Of a stretch of 64,000 bases of DNA, positions 1-11,039 are shown in pieces (within the stretch, counting starts at the first letter, position 1; the number at the start of each line of letters is the position of its first letter). Below the pieces are notes generated by a model, which saw only the letters and a list, made by a program, of their open reading frames with translations, was not told where the DNA came from and ran no database searches. A program made the translations under genes and the position numbers. The stretch is from Phymatolithon calcareum. Its lineage: Eukaryota; Rhodophyta; Florideophyceae; Hapalidiales. The DNA is taken from positions 2,666,001-2,730,000 of the forward strand of contig OZ345352.1 in the NCBI GenBank assembly GCA_977006965.1, given 5' to 3'.

Positions 1-16
1 TAGTGAGGGTAGCACC

Positions 17-75
17 TGAGGAAGCCTTGCCCCTATATTCGTATGACTGTGGGGCTTTAAAAAATTACAATAAAA
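17..75 (+). repeat. dispersed 3'-tail repeat (family T), copy 1
   Basis: A short motif beginning GAGGAAGCCTTGCC, followed by a TATTCGTATGACTGTGGGGC block and an A-rich tail. The same motif recurs at about 4045, 6700 and 7250 (plus strand) and 20757-20830 (minus strand). The A-rich end and variable 5' flanks suggest the 3' end of a retroelement transcript. Bases 76-540 hold no gene I can support. Confidence 0.6.
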
Positions 76-540
76 AAGCATAAAACGCCTTGTTTCCGAC
101 AAGCCGGCAATAAACGGCAAGTTGGTATCAAGAATTCTTTTCCCGCGTTCATCGCAACTTCCCTCGTCAGCACATCCTTTTTCGGGCTATTCGCCCAAGG
201 CTGTGGTTGATAGTCAGTAACGTCTCGCACGGGCTCATCGCACAAGACGTTGGCTGATCCCTTCAAGTTACTACAACACCTCGCACCGATTCAACGATCC
301 GAGGTTTGCGAAGCACCTGGACCCTAAACGGCAAAATAATTTTTCGCGACATTTTTCACCTTTTTCAACTTTGGTAGTGGCTTCCAGACACTTTAGTGTT
401 TGGTACTGCTTGATGGTTGTGCTCGCCAAGGTTTCGTTCGCCGTACTGGAGAGATTACGATTTACTTTGGCGCGTGTCGCATCCAATCTTGCGTTCTGAA
501 TCTCCTTGGAGTCTTGCTCAGGTGCCAGTTTTCCCGCGAG

Positions 541-757
541 AAGAAGATATGTAGATTTTTATTTATAAGTTACCAACGCATCTGCTGACGCTTGGGGCAA
601 CTTTCCTAGTGCCAAGAGGATTTTGCTGGCTTCTGTCTAAAGAATGCTTTCTTTTTGTTGTTGGTGAAACACGATTCAGTGGAGTACAAAAACCCACCTC
701 TGATCTCATTCGGGACCACGAGGGGGAAAATTACTCCCCTGTCCTGTGGCACGCAGC
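541..757 (-). repeat. dispersed repeat family S, copy S1
   Basis: About 215 bases related to copies at 9493, 53035, 59413 and 61998. Read on the minus strand it starts near GCCACAGGACAGGGGAGTAA and ends with a TAAATAAAAATCTAC-type tail. The A-rich end and the target duplications at two sister copies show that it spreads by retrotransposition. A short ORF overlaps it, but its reading frame is not preserved between copies. Bases 758-896 show nothing recognisable. Confidence 0.7.
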
Positions 758-896
758 TACAGAAAAGACTAGTGAAACAAGCGCAAATTGGTAGCGAGCT
801 ATAGCAATGAGAAGTTGTGAGCGAAAACTTAAAGCAGCCTTCGGCGATTAACAATAAACTGCACATTTACAGTCGAAGCTATCAAAGCCAAGCGTT

Positions 897-1004
897 ATGC
901 ATTCTTGGATATAGAACTATATGGCATTTTGGTCAAAGAGATTAAGTTCTTCTCCAACGTCTTCCGGCGAAGAATCTTGGAAGACAACTTGATAAAGCTA
1001 TAGT
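897..1004 (-). other. out-of-frame third linker of the Asp/Cys-rich gene
   Basis: Just past the stop of the acidic gene, another minus-strand frame reads FIKLSSKILRRKTLEKN and runs to a TAA at 897. It resembles the internal linker CIKKSSRTLRQKTLK at DNA and protein level. The ancestral gene was therefore probably a longer chain of acid block plus basic linker, now cut by a frame change next to the repeat. Confidence 0.55.
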
Positions 1005-1553
1005 CTAACGCCTATCATCATCGTCATCATCGTCGTCATCATCATCGTCGCAATCATCGTCATCGTCGCAATCCTTCGGGCAATCGTCGTCATCGTCGCA
1101 ACAATCGTCGTCGTCGCAATCCTTAGGGCAATCGTCGTCATCATCGTCGCAATCGTCGTCGTCATCGTCGTCGTCATCATCGTCGTCATCATCGTCGTCA
1201 TCACCGCGTGACACAGTCTTTAGGGTCTTCTGACGAAGAGTCCTGGAAGATTTCTTTATGCAACAATCGTCGTCATCATCATCATCGCAGTCGTCGTCGT
1301 CATCACAACAATCGTCGTCATCGTCGCAACAGTCGTCGTCATCGTCGTCGCAATCGTCGTCATCATCATTGTCATCATCATCGTCATCATCATCACTGCG
1401 GATCAAAGTAAGCGCTATGTTCTTGACAGGTTTACCTGCTGACACAGCTACGGCCTTGACGTTGGTCTTCGACTTGGAAATCGGCACAATTGCACAGAGA
1501 GCGATAGCCAAAAGTGCCAAGAAAACGAGTGCAAAGAGGGAAAGACGGGCCAT
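1005..1553 (-). CDS. secreted Asp/Cys-rich acidic protein (182 aa)
   Basis: I do not recognise a named family. The start chosen is the ATG at 1553, which opens a strong signal peptide (MARLSLFALVFLALLAIALCA, residues 1-21); the longer ORF upstream uses a non-ATG codon. Residues about 25-53 form a basic segment (ISKSKTNVKAVAVSAGK then a short hydrophobic stretch). Next come two blocks built almost only of Asp and Cys, such as DDDDDCC and CPKDCDDDD, at about 54-98 and 117-182. They are separated by a basic linker rich in K, R, S and T. A minus-strand TATA box lies 92-101 bases upstream. The product should be exported and extremely acidic with many paired cysteines. Metal or calcium binding, or a wall or matrix role, is an inference from composition only. 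The coding DNA is a GAY/TGY triplet repeat, so unstable length is likely. The Ser-rich ORF on the opposite strand is taken to be a shadow. Confidence 0.72.
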   Translation of the reverse strand: MARLSLFALVFLALLAIALCAIVPISKSKTNVKAVAVSAGKPVKNIALTLIRSDDDDDDDDNDDDDDCDDDDDDCCDDDDDCCDDDDDCDDDDDDDCCIKKSSRTLRQKTLKTVSRGDDDDDDDDDDDDDDDDDCDDDDDDCPKDCDDDDCCDDDDDCPKDCDDDDDCDDDDDDDDDDDDRR

Positions 1554-1644
1554 TGCGTTAGTTCTTTCGACGTTGGAGTTCTTCAAGTTTAGAGTTCTTT
1601 GTGGTTGCTCTTGAGATTGCTGATCTACAAGTTAGAAGATGTTG

Positions 1645-1654
1645 CCTTATATAG
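1645..1654 (-). promoter_or_regulatory. TATA box of the Asp/Cys-rich gene
   Basis: The minus strand reads CTATATAAGG here, 92-101 bases before the ATG at 1553. Its position and orientation fit a polymerase II core promoter for that gene. Confidence 0.55.
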
Positions 1655-3492
1655 TAATTGAGAAGAGTGCTGTACCATGACCGGTCTAGAGTACACCGTG
1701 AAAATGTGAAGATTCATTGACGCCAAGGCTAAAAAACGTTCTTAACTCTCGTTAAGGTATAAAGACTAAATGCAATTGGCAATTGCGAGTAGTACTCAAA
1801 TATGCGTCCATCGAAAGAACTTGAACGTCGAAAACAGTGCGACTATCGATTCAGCGGCCTGTACATTCGACAATGCTATACATAGTAGCACTTCTAAACC
1901 ACACTAAGAGAACTTTATCAACGAGCTATATTTGGTTCATCTTCCTCCACTCGTGCACGCTGAGTCGGCATCCACGCTGGGTCCACCTCCTCTGCCGGAT
2001 TTTCTGTCTTGGACGGAATTGAAAGCATCTCGGTTCGATTAAGGCACTGTGTGTACGGGGAACATTTGATGATTTTATTTTCAGAGCTCCCAATGCCTCA
2101 CCTTGGAGTAACGGGGCGGTTCTTGCGATATTCTCTGTGTACGCGACAGACATGCTGGGACAGCAAGCTTTCTAATCCGCACGTTGGGTACGTCGACTTG
2201 CTGACATGGCCCGTACGTGCTGTTCAAAGCATCCCGCCTACTCTACGGGTGGTGCTAACCTCATCTCACGTTACCTACACCGTCAGGGGATCATATCTTT
2301 TCGTAGTACGGACTACTTCAAAATGGAAAGAGAAAGAGGAATAATGAGCCTTGACTTGATACAGATATTTTATGTTGCTTCTTTCGACGGCCAAGAGTAA
2401 CTAATTTAGAATTTGATATTTTGCGCTTTCTTGGTATAAAAAAGGAAATAAATTCAGACACAGGAATTTCACCTCTATGGTGGATATCCGTCACGGCTGC
2501 TTGCCTGAATTTCTGGACTAGAACTTGTGCAGTATGTTCCGTCTGTCTTGTTCGATCTGGAGTCACTGTTTCAATGATTCCAGATGTATAGGTCTCTGTT
2601 GAAAAATCGAAGTACATCTTTGCTTTTGTGCACAATCTGTTCATGAAATAATTTCTGATACGAAGCTCATAAATGCTAAATGGAATAAGATGGTGCTCAT
2701 AAACCTAGCCATGACAAAGATGTGTTGCACACCAGCAGATTATTCGCCATATTCTTGCGAATAATCCAACATATCGTGCAGATGTTTTTCAACGACATGA
2801 GATGAATGTGATCTTTCTTGCACGCTCAGAAAATCGCCGTCCACAGGTCCTGTACTAAAGTCTACGGCAGCTCCTGCCGAGTGCCCTCGAAGTGAACATG
2901 CGATGCGCAGCAGAACTAATCGTGCAGACCATTCTTTTTAGGGACTGACGAAGGCGTCATGGAATCCTATCTATTTATAGCATATTGGCGGCGGCTCCTT
3001 CTCGACAACATTGCAGTTGGGTCCAAATCGTTTATGTTGGCGTACTTTTCAACCGAAGTTCCGACTGATAAAGTACGCGGCATAACGACGTCGAAATTCA
3101 CCATGAATAACGCACAATTCTCAGTGGCATCCATGGATATTCGAATGCCCGTAATCAACTACTTAAATGAGAACGTAAGCGAAGGATTGTAGCGCAACGA
3201 AAAGATTCTCAGGTGGAATGATAATCGACAAAGCCAGCTTCAATTAAACAGAAATCGAATACCAATCCATGGAAATTCGAATAAATGAGGTTCGAAAAGC
3301 ATTACATTCGGATACTCGACGAATCAGAGCTGGACACTTGGTCACTTGGAATGTGTCGAACGTATTCGAGGTCGACACTCCAACTGATGGAACCCTGTTC
3401 ACCTTCATGTCGCGCTTGTGATCAGAGGAAGTTCGTGTTACCCTTCGGAACGCACCATATTTGGCAACTGTGCTAGAAAAAAAACCCTCCCA

Positions 3493-3537
3493 TGGACCTA
3501 TGTTCAAACCTTTTTAAATATTTGAACATAGGTCCAT
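3493..3537. repeat. perfect hairpin, 17-base arms
   Basis: ATGGACCTATGTTCAAA at 3493-3509 is repeated as its reverse complement at 3521-3537 around an 11-base AT-rich loop. It is not in a recognisable element and there is no terminator context. It may be a remnant of a foldback element or a small-RNA hairpin. Confidence 0.8.
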
Positions 3538-4044
3538 AGAAGGATATTTTAAACGAGCTCAATATCTCATAAAACCTCGCATTTCCTTTGTAACACTCAA
3601 GAGATTGCAAGCGAAATGCGTTTCAGGCGCTACTTTCTACAGATTTGAATACAGAAACGAATCTGCAAGCTAACAATCAATCTATTGTAGCTTCGTTGCT
3701 GTACTCAAATCAATCCACACATCATTCAACTTTAATTCCGTAGCCCCTGCAAAAACTCTTCTCTCTCTGCGCACAGGTTGCAGCAATGAGGCAGACCTCG
3801 GCTATGATGTGAAGCGTGGAGCGAAAAGTATTGAGTTTCCGCATCGCATTTTGTCAGAGTACGTAGGCGGTTCAGGTTCGTTGGAGTTAGCCTACCAGGT
3901 CTTCGAACGAACGTGGCCAAATGCATTCTCGATCATCGCTAGCTTTTTTCGGCCAGATGGTATCTTGAAAGGCACTGCGTAGTAATCATTCGAAGGAGCT
4001 TTGTAGCACTCATTGCGAGGGGCACTCGAAAGTGGCAACTGCGG

Positions 4045-4105
4045 AAGCCTTGCCCTTATATTCATAAGACTGTGAGGCATTTCTAAAAATAAACTTCAAA
4101 TAAAT
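4045..4105 (+). repeat. family T tail repeat, copy 2
   Basis: GGAAGCCTTGCCCTTATATTC followed by the ACTGTGAGGC block and an AAATAAACTTCAAATAAA tail. It is a diverged copy of the repeat at base 17. Confidence 0.6.
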
Positions 4106-4327
4106 TCATGAGGGTCCGACAAAATACCGGTCCCACCGCTATCTGGCCATGGTATAGTTTCGGAGACTTTCAAAGAGAGACCCGCAAAGTTCGTACCACA
4201 TTTTGCACCTTTCTGTCGGAATCAGTGGACTTTCCTTTTCTAATAGTGTTTATGAAGCTCCCGATGGATTCTGACCGATGGGAAACTACTCACATGTCTA
4301 CAGCTCCGTCTTTTTTGCCCCTCTGTT

Positions 4328-4720
4328 ATGTCAACTCTCCTATACGACTGTGAATCATGGAAGGTGAAAGAAACAGTGCGGAAGAAACTCAAGATAACAA
4401 GTGCTATGATGCTATCGAGAATAACGGAGAGACCACTAGTCGGCGAAGCCAGGACACCCACCATCGACGAGGTGATGCGAGCCAGAGACCTACGATGGAA
4501 CTGGCTTGGCTACATTCTTAGAATGGACGAGCACCGCCTCGTCTGCCAGGTGCTGCTGCAAGGCGCCAGACCAACGCTAGAATCACTGTTTGGTGACGTA
4601 CCTGGACGAGACGGAGCCGCAGTCAAACTCGCTCACGATAGGATATAATGGAAAAACGTTGACCCTCTAATCGCTGCTAGTCCCATTAGAGGAAAGGGCA
4701 ATATGAATGAATGGATGAAG
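4328..4720 (+). pseudogene. LINE (non-LTR) RT C-terminal fragment and 3' end
   Basis: The ORF carries the typical post-RT signature of non-LTR elements: LLYDCESWKV early, then WLGYILRMDEHRL at about residues 59-71. It stops at 4648 and is followed by AT-rich sequence and ATGAATGAATG-like repeats that look like the element's 3' end. A more decayed sister copy sits at 11040-11290 with the same order of motifs. No catalytic RT region is present, so it is 5'-truncated and cannot be active. Confidence 0.75.
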
Positions 4721-6184
4721 CTCCCACTTGAGAACTTTTCGTGCCCTCTCATTATCAATATGCCACGAGCTGCCTGGTGAAAATCTTTAACGCTCCATAA
4801 TCCTCGTTAGGTGGCCAGCAGGTTGATATTTTTTATCCTGCTTGAAAAGCTCACTAGAGTACAGTAGATGAGTTGGGATTTTTTCTAGCATATTGAGCGA
4901 AAAAAATGTACTGTATTGTATTGTGTTCTGTATTTCCCCCAAATGAGGTTAGGAGCGCTTCAAAGGTCAGTGTTTCTCCATTCTGTTGAACCCTGTGCCA
5001 TTTAGCAGCTAACGCATGGACTGAATCTCCATCCGATACTTTTCAATATACTTTGTGTCGATTGGGCACTTAGACTCACTTCACGTCGAGCCACGAGCTA
5101 GAGGAGGCAGATCAACTTGAGATACGTCAATATCTTCCACAATTGGGTCACTTCCTGCTGTTTATATTTGTATGTCACGAGTGTGCAGCTTTTCCAATGC
5201 TCTGCGTTTGCCCTTGATACCAAATCAGCTTTTTTCTTTGGAGAATCTCGTATGATTCAAAGTGCTGGTTTTTGCGGCCTTGTTAATAAAAATCCTAGCG
5301 CAATGTGGACATTACAGATCCTTCGGCATACCAAGTTCCTCCTCATACTCTGCATCGTTTGACCCGGCCGTTGAATGTACTTTTTTCGTTTCAATATTCA
5401 TGTCTCAAACCATCTGATACTGCCTTTTGAGGCAATTTTAACCCCAAACTCTTTCCCATTTTCTCTGTTCTCTAAAACTTCAGAAGCAGAGCCCTCAGAA
5501 GCTCCAGCTTCGTGATGGTACATAGCACCCTGACGAGTGTTGAAGGGAGCTTTTCAGGTACCTGCTCTGGAAAATTGACAGCGCCGCAGCTCGCCTATGC
5601 CAGAATTCCTACAAACAGAGATCGAAATGCTTCTCTGTCGCAGGCACCACTCTACACAACTGTACTCATTATTCCTTCCAATGCAGTCTAGCCCACTAGC
5701 AATGTTCTCTCTCAGCTTATCCTGCCCAACCAAGCTCGTAGGAGCTACTGTATTCGTCTTTCCAATTTTTTGATTACGTTTATTGTGCCAAAAAATGTCG
5801 ATCATATTCAACTTTGCTGAATTTGGAGGACATTGTTAAACACATTTTGCTCAGCGCAAGACTCGCGAAGGGAACCACCCCAGAAAATGAGGATTAGCGT
5901 GGTATATTGTTTAACTTTTCCCCAAAAAATGGATCCAAGTTTATATCTTCACAAAGTTCCTCGAGCAAATGGTGACTACCGTAATCAGTTGCGTATCACT
6001 ACGCTCATGCCGGATACCTGAGAAATGATCATATGTGGAATGGAAATGATATCTGTTCACTTGAAGCTCCCTTTGTCTATTTCATTGCACCTGACAGACT
6101 TTTCGTTGAGCTACAATCCTTCGCTTACTTTCTTATTTAACTAGTTGATTTTGGACTTTTTCTTTGGACAGTATCAATTGCCAC
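4721..6184. other. no supported gene
   Basis: AT-rich sequence with only short ORFs on both strands. No protein family, repeat or RNA gene was recognised. Confidence 0.5.
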
Positions 6185-6189
6185 ACTGA

Positions 6190-6570
6190 TGGCGGACAGG
6201 TTCGGAAACAAAGTCAGACAGCACATGGAGACCTTGGATCGCAACTTTTCAGTCTATAAACTCAAGGAAGAAGACAGAGCGGCAACCGAGAAGGCACTAG
6301 ATGACCTTTTGCTCTTCAGCAAAAGCATCATCGACAGTATGCAGAATGAAGAAGGCCTGCACTGAAAGAAGAAACGACGCTTCGAAGACTGTTAGGAAAA
6401 GTTATCCAAAACAGTCGAGTACATGCTAGGGTCTCAGATAGAATACCAGACATAAGAGTAGAGCCGCCCTAGTGAGGGTAGCACCTGAGGAAGCAGAAGA
6501 GGAAGTGAAACAAGCGATGGACAAACTAATGATGCTAGAAAACGAGATGCACGAGGAGATGATGGTGTGA
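6190..6570 (+). pseudogene. broken charged, coiled-coil-like ORF, probably retroelement ORF1
   Basis: Translation begins MADRFGNKVRQHMETLDRNF and continues with heavily charged helical-looking sequence (KLKEEDRAATEKALDDLL) until a TGA. A second frame then carries on (LKEETTLRRLLGKVIQ). After a TAG, a final piece reads EEAEEEVKQAMDKLMMLENE. A homologous copy occurs at 52855-53395 with its own stop after the same start and an S repeat inserted. Two diverged, broken copies in different places show this is a mobile-element ORF. The name ORF1 is inference from its charge and helical look; I see no RNA-binding motif. Confidence 0.5.
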
Positions 6571-7484
6571 TGATGGAGGCGATATACTGTAGTCTTCCCT
6601 AAAAGGGTTACAGCGCAATGTGAAGCTGCTCTGGTGTCGGCATGCGCCGGCGTTGAGGGCTTCTAAAATAAAAACCTACAATTTCCCCCCCCCCCCCGAG
6701 GAAGCCTTGCCCGTATATTCGTATGACTGTCGAGCTTTAAAAATAAATTAAAAAAGTATCAACTGCCATTTCGAGCAGCTCTATTTGAATAGCGGAAAGT
6801 CGTTGCTTGGGCATTAAGTTTGAAATATCTGTGAGAGCTTCATTAAATTCCGAATCTTCGCGTCTTGCTTGCTCTTGTCACGAGTATGGGAAGCGGTGAA
6901 ATAACCAGTGCTTGCAAAGAAGCCTGTGCTGCACGTTTTTGAGGGTGAGAAATGGTGGAAGCTCGTTCTTGATGGGCTGAGCAGGGCACCGGCCCTCCCG
7001 TCAAGCGGCTTTAGGAGGGAGACATGCATCCCATTCTTCTTTTGCCATCTTCTGCGTTCTTGCCTTTACATATGTCTTAGTCTGTAGGTTGCTCACAAAT
7101 ACCTCTGTAGAGGTACAGAGAAGAGCTTTGTGAATCACATCATTTGTCGATGAGCACGAAAAAGAGTTTCGGTAGGACTACTTTGAGTCCTGAGTTTTCC
7201 CGTCCGCCATTCTGGTGGACGTTTTGTGAGCTACACAAAGGTAGGTAGCATCAGAGGAAGCCTTGCCCATATCTTCGGAAGTCTGTGGGGCTTTTAAATA
7301 AACTTGAAAGGAAAAAAAAAAAAAACATCATTTGTCGCGTTCAATATTGCCAGTCGTTTTGTGCCTTTGGGATGCTCAAGTGCCTCTTTTTTTCGAAATT
7401 TCTGTGCTGTTATGAACTTGGAGCTCAAATGCAATTGGCGCAGTTGAATAGACTCATTCCTCGAAATCGCGGCTGAATACTCCT
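6571..7484. other. repeat debris without a supported gene
   Basis: Contains a run of C near 6688-6698, a family T copy at about 6699-6760, another T copy at about 7248-7322 ending in a 14-A run, and short ORFs with no recognisable domain. Confidence 0.5.
7248..7322 (+). repeat. family T tail repeat, poly(A)-ended copy
   Basis: GAGGAAGCCTTGCCCATATC then the GTCTGTGGGGC block, TTTTAAATAAACTTG and a run of A. The homopolymer tail supports copying through an RNA intermediate. Confidence 0.65.
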
Positions 7485-7728
7485 GCACCGGGTGCCGAAC
7501 ATTCATGGCAACAGGTTGCTCTTTAGAGCACCCTGTGCGCGAAGGCTGTTATTCGTCAGATCCGCGAACGGGAGAAGATACTCAGTCATTGGCCGGACGA
7601 GCTCCTTCTATATTCGTAAGCATGTCGAGGATGTGAAGCCTTTTTCGTGGAGTCCGATGTTTCCGAGAACCATCAATCGATTCTGTGCTGCATCTATTCT
7701 GGAAAGCGTAGATGTTTAACAATCATGT

Positions 7729-8295
7729 GTGAGCATCGTGAAAATGATGTACGACAGCGCAAAAGTCACTGTCAGACGGCAGCTTCCAAGGGAGAGACGG
7801 GAATACTCGCGGCAATTAAGCGTTAACCGAGGTATGCTTCAAAGTGATATATTGAGCCCTCTATGCTTCACTTTTGCTTTAGACATCATATTCCAAAGGC
7901 ACAGCACCTGCTCAAAGATCAGACTGACTCCATCGATCAGCATCGGCAGACTAGAATATGCAGATGACTCCGTGTTTATAGATGAAAACGCACACATTGC
8001 GTCCGGAAGGATATCGAGGATACGTGAGGGAGCCCACGAGGAAGCTGGGTTCGATATTTTCATACCCAAAAGTATTGCACAACATATTCAAGCCAAAAGC
8101 TCTGTATCCGGCACTACCGAGCAAGATATAGAGAAAATGGAGTTTGATTTTACGTGCGGAAGCTGCTGCAGCTTTTCCATACATTACATCCCTGGCATGC
8201 CACGAACCTTACATTGTCGCCCCATCCCCAGCATCGAAGCCGTCGATGTGTACGGATGCCCATGTATCGGAACAATTCTAGCCCTACCCAAATAG
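7729..8295 (+). pseudogene. LINE reverse transcriptase fragment (YADD box)
   Basis: About 188 codons of a non-LTR reverse transcriptase. The palm motif order is visible: GMLQSDILSPLCF with ALDIIF (residues about 35-54), then RLEYADDSVFIDE with the catalytic YADD (about 75-87). A Cys-containing segment (FDFTCGSCCSF) follows near residue 139, reminiscent of the zinc-finger-like region after RT in some LINEs. The N-terminal RT motifs and endonuclease are missing, and about 630 bases of non-matching sequence separate it from the next LINE piece at 8926. It is a dead fragment, best linked to the family at 4328 and 8926. Confidence 0.8.
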
Positions 8296-8925
8296 GACGA
8301 CAAGGTGCGTTTTAATTGGCATGTTTGTCAAGTTGTTGGAAGGAATATTCGAGAAGAGAAAAAAGTATATGTATAAGTTTTTTTGCAGCTGTTTATTTGT
8401 TTATTTGAAAGCCCTCATTAACACTCCTAAGACTGTACGGGAGCAGCTTTTCGTAACTTGTTCATTCTAGTATATCGCCTGGTCCCTAGTACAGGGACTC
8501 GTCTTTCTCCATGTTGTCTGAGTAGAGTACTTTGACGGGGAAGAGCGTGAGCCACTTTGCCTTGAACATGAACAATGGGGTGTCATATCAGCACTAAAGC
8601 CGAGGATTCCGAGCTGGTACGGATCCGCGGACGCCATGGACCCCTACAGAGGAGACTAACGTGGCCCGAACCATTGACGAGATGCTACGTATTTCTGATT
8701 AAGGCAACTGAAATTTCGAGTGTAGTAGAGTGCTAAGAAAGGCGCCGACTTTCCTCACGTTGGGACACATGGTACCTTCTCAACTAATCCACTTAATTAC
8801 GATCCGCGGAAGCCCGTTTCCTACAATATCGAAATTGCTAAATGTACGTTTCAAAAGTCTCTATCGACTACTCGCGAACACGTCACTATCACTCCCGCTG
8901 CTAGCGAGCCTCGATCGTCTCGACT

Positions 8926-9290
8926 TTGCTGCACAGATGTGACGAAACTAATCCTGAAAAAACCTATCCGTACCGTATCGAAGATGTTGGCCTCAATGAC
9001 CTGAAGAAAGATAGCCGAAGAAGCAAGAGAGCCTCAATGCTGGTGATACAATGGATTAAGGATCATCGCTTGGGATGGATAGGATATGTTCTACCGATGG
9101 ATGAGAATCGGCTCGTTCGCAAGATACGACTGCAATCTGTACCCGGAATATACGCCTCTCTTCTTGGCGAGCTACCAAACCAAGATATCGAATCAGCCAT
9201 AACAAAGGCCTCCGACATCAGCAAATGGAATCAAATGAATCCTTCTAGACGTGCTGGCCTCTTACGGTAATAAAGCAATCATCATCATAA
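8926..9290 (+). pseudogene. LINE RT C-terminal domain and 3' end
   Basis: The motif RLGWIGYVLPMDENRLVRK at about residues 48-66 is the same element of the LINE C-terminal region as WLGYILRMDEHRL at 4328-4648. The ORF ends at 9270 and is followed by TAATAAAGCAATCATCATCA, a plausible 3' terminus. With 7729-8295 upstream in the same orientation it may be one decayed element. Bases 8300-8925 show no coding continuity. Confidence 0.7.
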
Positions 9291-9429
9291 TCAGTTGCTT
9301 CAAGACAATTTCAACTACGATTTCATCTGGGCCAGCAGCATCACCACTAGTATTCTCGATTCCTTCAAGGAATGGAGAATAATATTATGGTATTTTGAAA
9401 TATTTCTACGCGTAATTTCCTTCTAGAAA

Positions 9430-9690
9430 TGTTTCGAGCTCCTAACCATGTTTCAGTCTGTGGACAAGGAAAGACTGCTCGTAACCTGAAATCACTGCGC
9501 GCCACAGGACATGGGAGTAATTTTCCCCCTCGAGGTCTCGAAGGAGACCACTGAATCGTGTTACATCAACAAAAAAGAAACTCATCCATAGACAGAATCC
9601 AACCAAAGCCTCTTGGCACTAGGAAAGTTGCCCCAAGGGTCAGCAGATACGTTGGTAACTTTTTTAAAAAAATATACCTTTCTTATTCTT
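9430..9690 (+). repeat. dispersed repeat family S, copy S2
   Basis: The S core starts near 9493 (GCCACAGGAC) and ends in TTTAAAAAAATATACC. The 60 bases before it match the end of the ORF at 58911-59390 (GAGCTC, then CATGTTTCAG). This shows that S is the 3' end of a longer element. An internal block present in other copies (GAGGTGGGTTTTTGTAGT) is deleted here. Confidence 0.65.
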
Positions 9691-10245
9691 GTAGAAATGT
9701 TTCAGCATCTTGTTCTTGATCAGAGCTTTAACATTTTTAAGCTTTCTTTTTTCAACTTGGAGGCCTTTCCTCTTTGCTCCCGTACACATCGGTGCTCGAT
9801 CTTCTGGTAATTGATCAAGCGCTCTCTTCCAGAAAGCGTTGTCTCATTCCCAGTTCAGGCTTTTCGGCCCAAGATTTTACGAGCTTAGAACCGAACATTC
9901 CCTACGATGCACTGCAGTCGTATGGCATTTCCACTACGAACTCAATGATAATCAGAGCCCGACCTACAATTGTTATTAAAGAGCTGATGTGCACGATGGT
10001 TCGAAAATGAGCGATTGGGCATTCTTGGTCAAAATACACCCCGGGGATTCAGCAGATTCGGGCTTGCATCCAAATTTAGGCGAAGCCTAGAGATTGAGAA
10101 GGAAGTTTACAAAGACGCAGAAGTTGAGAGCGAGCAGCAAATGAATAATGAGTGGTTAATGGTCGAGAAGATTGAAACAACACCACTCCATGTAAGCTCT
10201 ACGGGAAGAATGGGAAAATGTTCGGTTTTTGAATAACACAACGAT
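9691..10245. other. no supported gene
   Basis: Short ORFs only. None carries a recognisable domain or is repeated elsewhere in the window. Confidence 0.45.
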
Positions 10246-10631
10246 GGCACACTGGGTTTGATCACGTTGTTCCCTGGCGGAAAGCAAAGGGCGCGGCGAC
10301 CTTTTTGTTGTCTAGAAATGGATCAAAAGATGATTTCCTTAATGGTTTCCAAGCCGGGTCATCAATTTGAAGGACTGCGACTGAAGATTGTCTGAGTAGA
10401 GATTTAGATTCTAAGCTCCCCGAAGCTGTGCACTTTGTCCGGCTTAGAGCTGTTAAAGTCTACTGTAGCCCTAAATATGTAGAGTTGTTCCAGGACAATT
10501 TCGAAACCTGCATAAAGAAAGAGAGAAAAGATGATTGCGTTGCTGTATGATACTGCAAGCTGTACCATGGCTGTGGAAGGGAGCTAGCTAGAGAGTTATG
10601 ATGAAGTTTGATAGTGGCATTGAACGCCACA
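10246..10631 (+). repeat. dispersed repeat R, copy D (interrupted)
   Basis: It begins GGCACACTGGGTTTG with GTTCCCTGGCGGAAAGC and ends GATAGTGGCATTGAACGCCAC, matching copies at 18200-18549, 25592-25925 and 60558-60941. A short retroelement (10336-10525) is inserted inside with a clear target duplication, so this copy is older than the insertion. Confidence 0.7.
10336..10525 (+). mobile_element. short retroelement (SINE-like) with GAAA-type tail
   Basis: The 190-base insert is flanked by AAAAGATGATT at 10325-10335 and again at 10526-10536. It ends CCTGCATAAAGAAAGAGAG. It matches the 3' two thirds of the insert at 62455-62784 (shared GGGTCAT, TTTAGAT and AAGCTCCCCGAAGCT blocks). The tail resembles the end of the nearby LINE family (TAATAAAGAAAGAAAGAAA), so it is probably mobilised by that LINE. 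It sits inside repeat R copy D. Confidence 0.75.
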
Positions 10632-11039
10632 GAAAAGGACGAAGAAAGATATTCCAAGATATTCCACGCTTCAGCGACGACAAACACATTAGCTCTGGGA
10701 ACAGTTTTCTAAGGTTAGCGTAGTCTGGTCACTCATCACCTGCTTGATTCGTATTTCTCCACTAATAGTGCACATGTGAATCGTCGAAGCTCTCATAGGA
10801 ACCTATGTGCACAATGGTTCATGCGAAGATTTCTGCGGAATCTGACACATTTGGAAGGGGAGTTTGAGAGACTGGGAAAATAGTGAACGTCATCAATGTA
10901 AAAAGAGCTCTTCAGGCCAATATTGACAAGCAAAGACGAAAGGAAAGTTAACAGGGCGATTGATATCATCCTCAATCATATAGAATAAGGTGGACGACTG
11001 CGAACAAAAGTAAATAGAGTTGGAATAAAGGTGAAATTA
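10632..11039. other. no supported gene
   Basis: Short ORFs on both strands without recognisable features. Confidence 0.45.

Larger units (their letters stand above)
1660..4327. other. no supported gene
   Basis: Only short, non-conserved ORFs on both strands, plus a 17-base-arm hairpin (3493-3537) and a family T repeat at about 4045-4105. I see no domain, intron or signal peptide here. Confidence 0.5.

Noticed and set aside
1258-1614. Poly-Ser and poly-His ORFs on the plus strand across the Asp/Cys gene
   Set aside because: They are reverse-complement shadows of GAY/TGY repeats. Only the minus strand has a signal peptide, an ATG and a TATA box.
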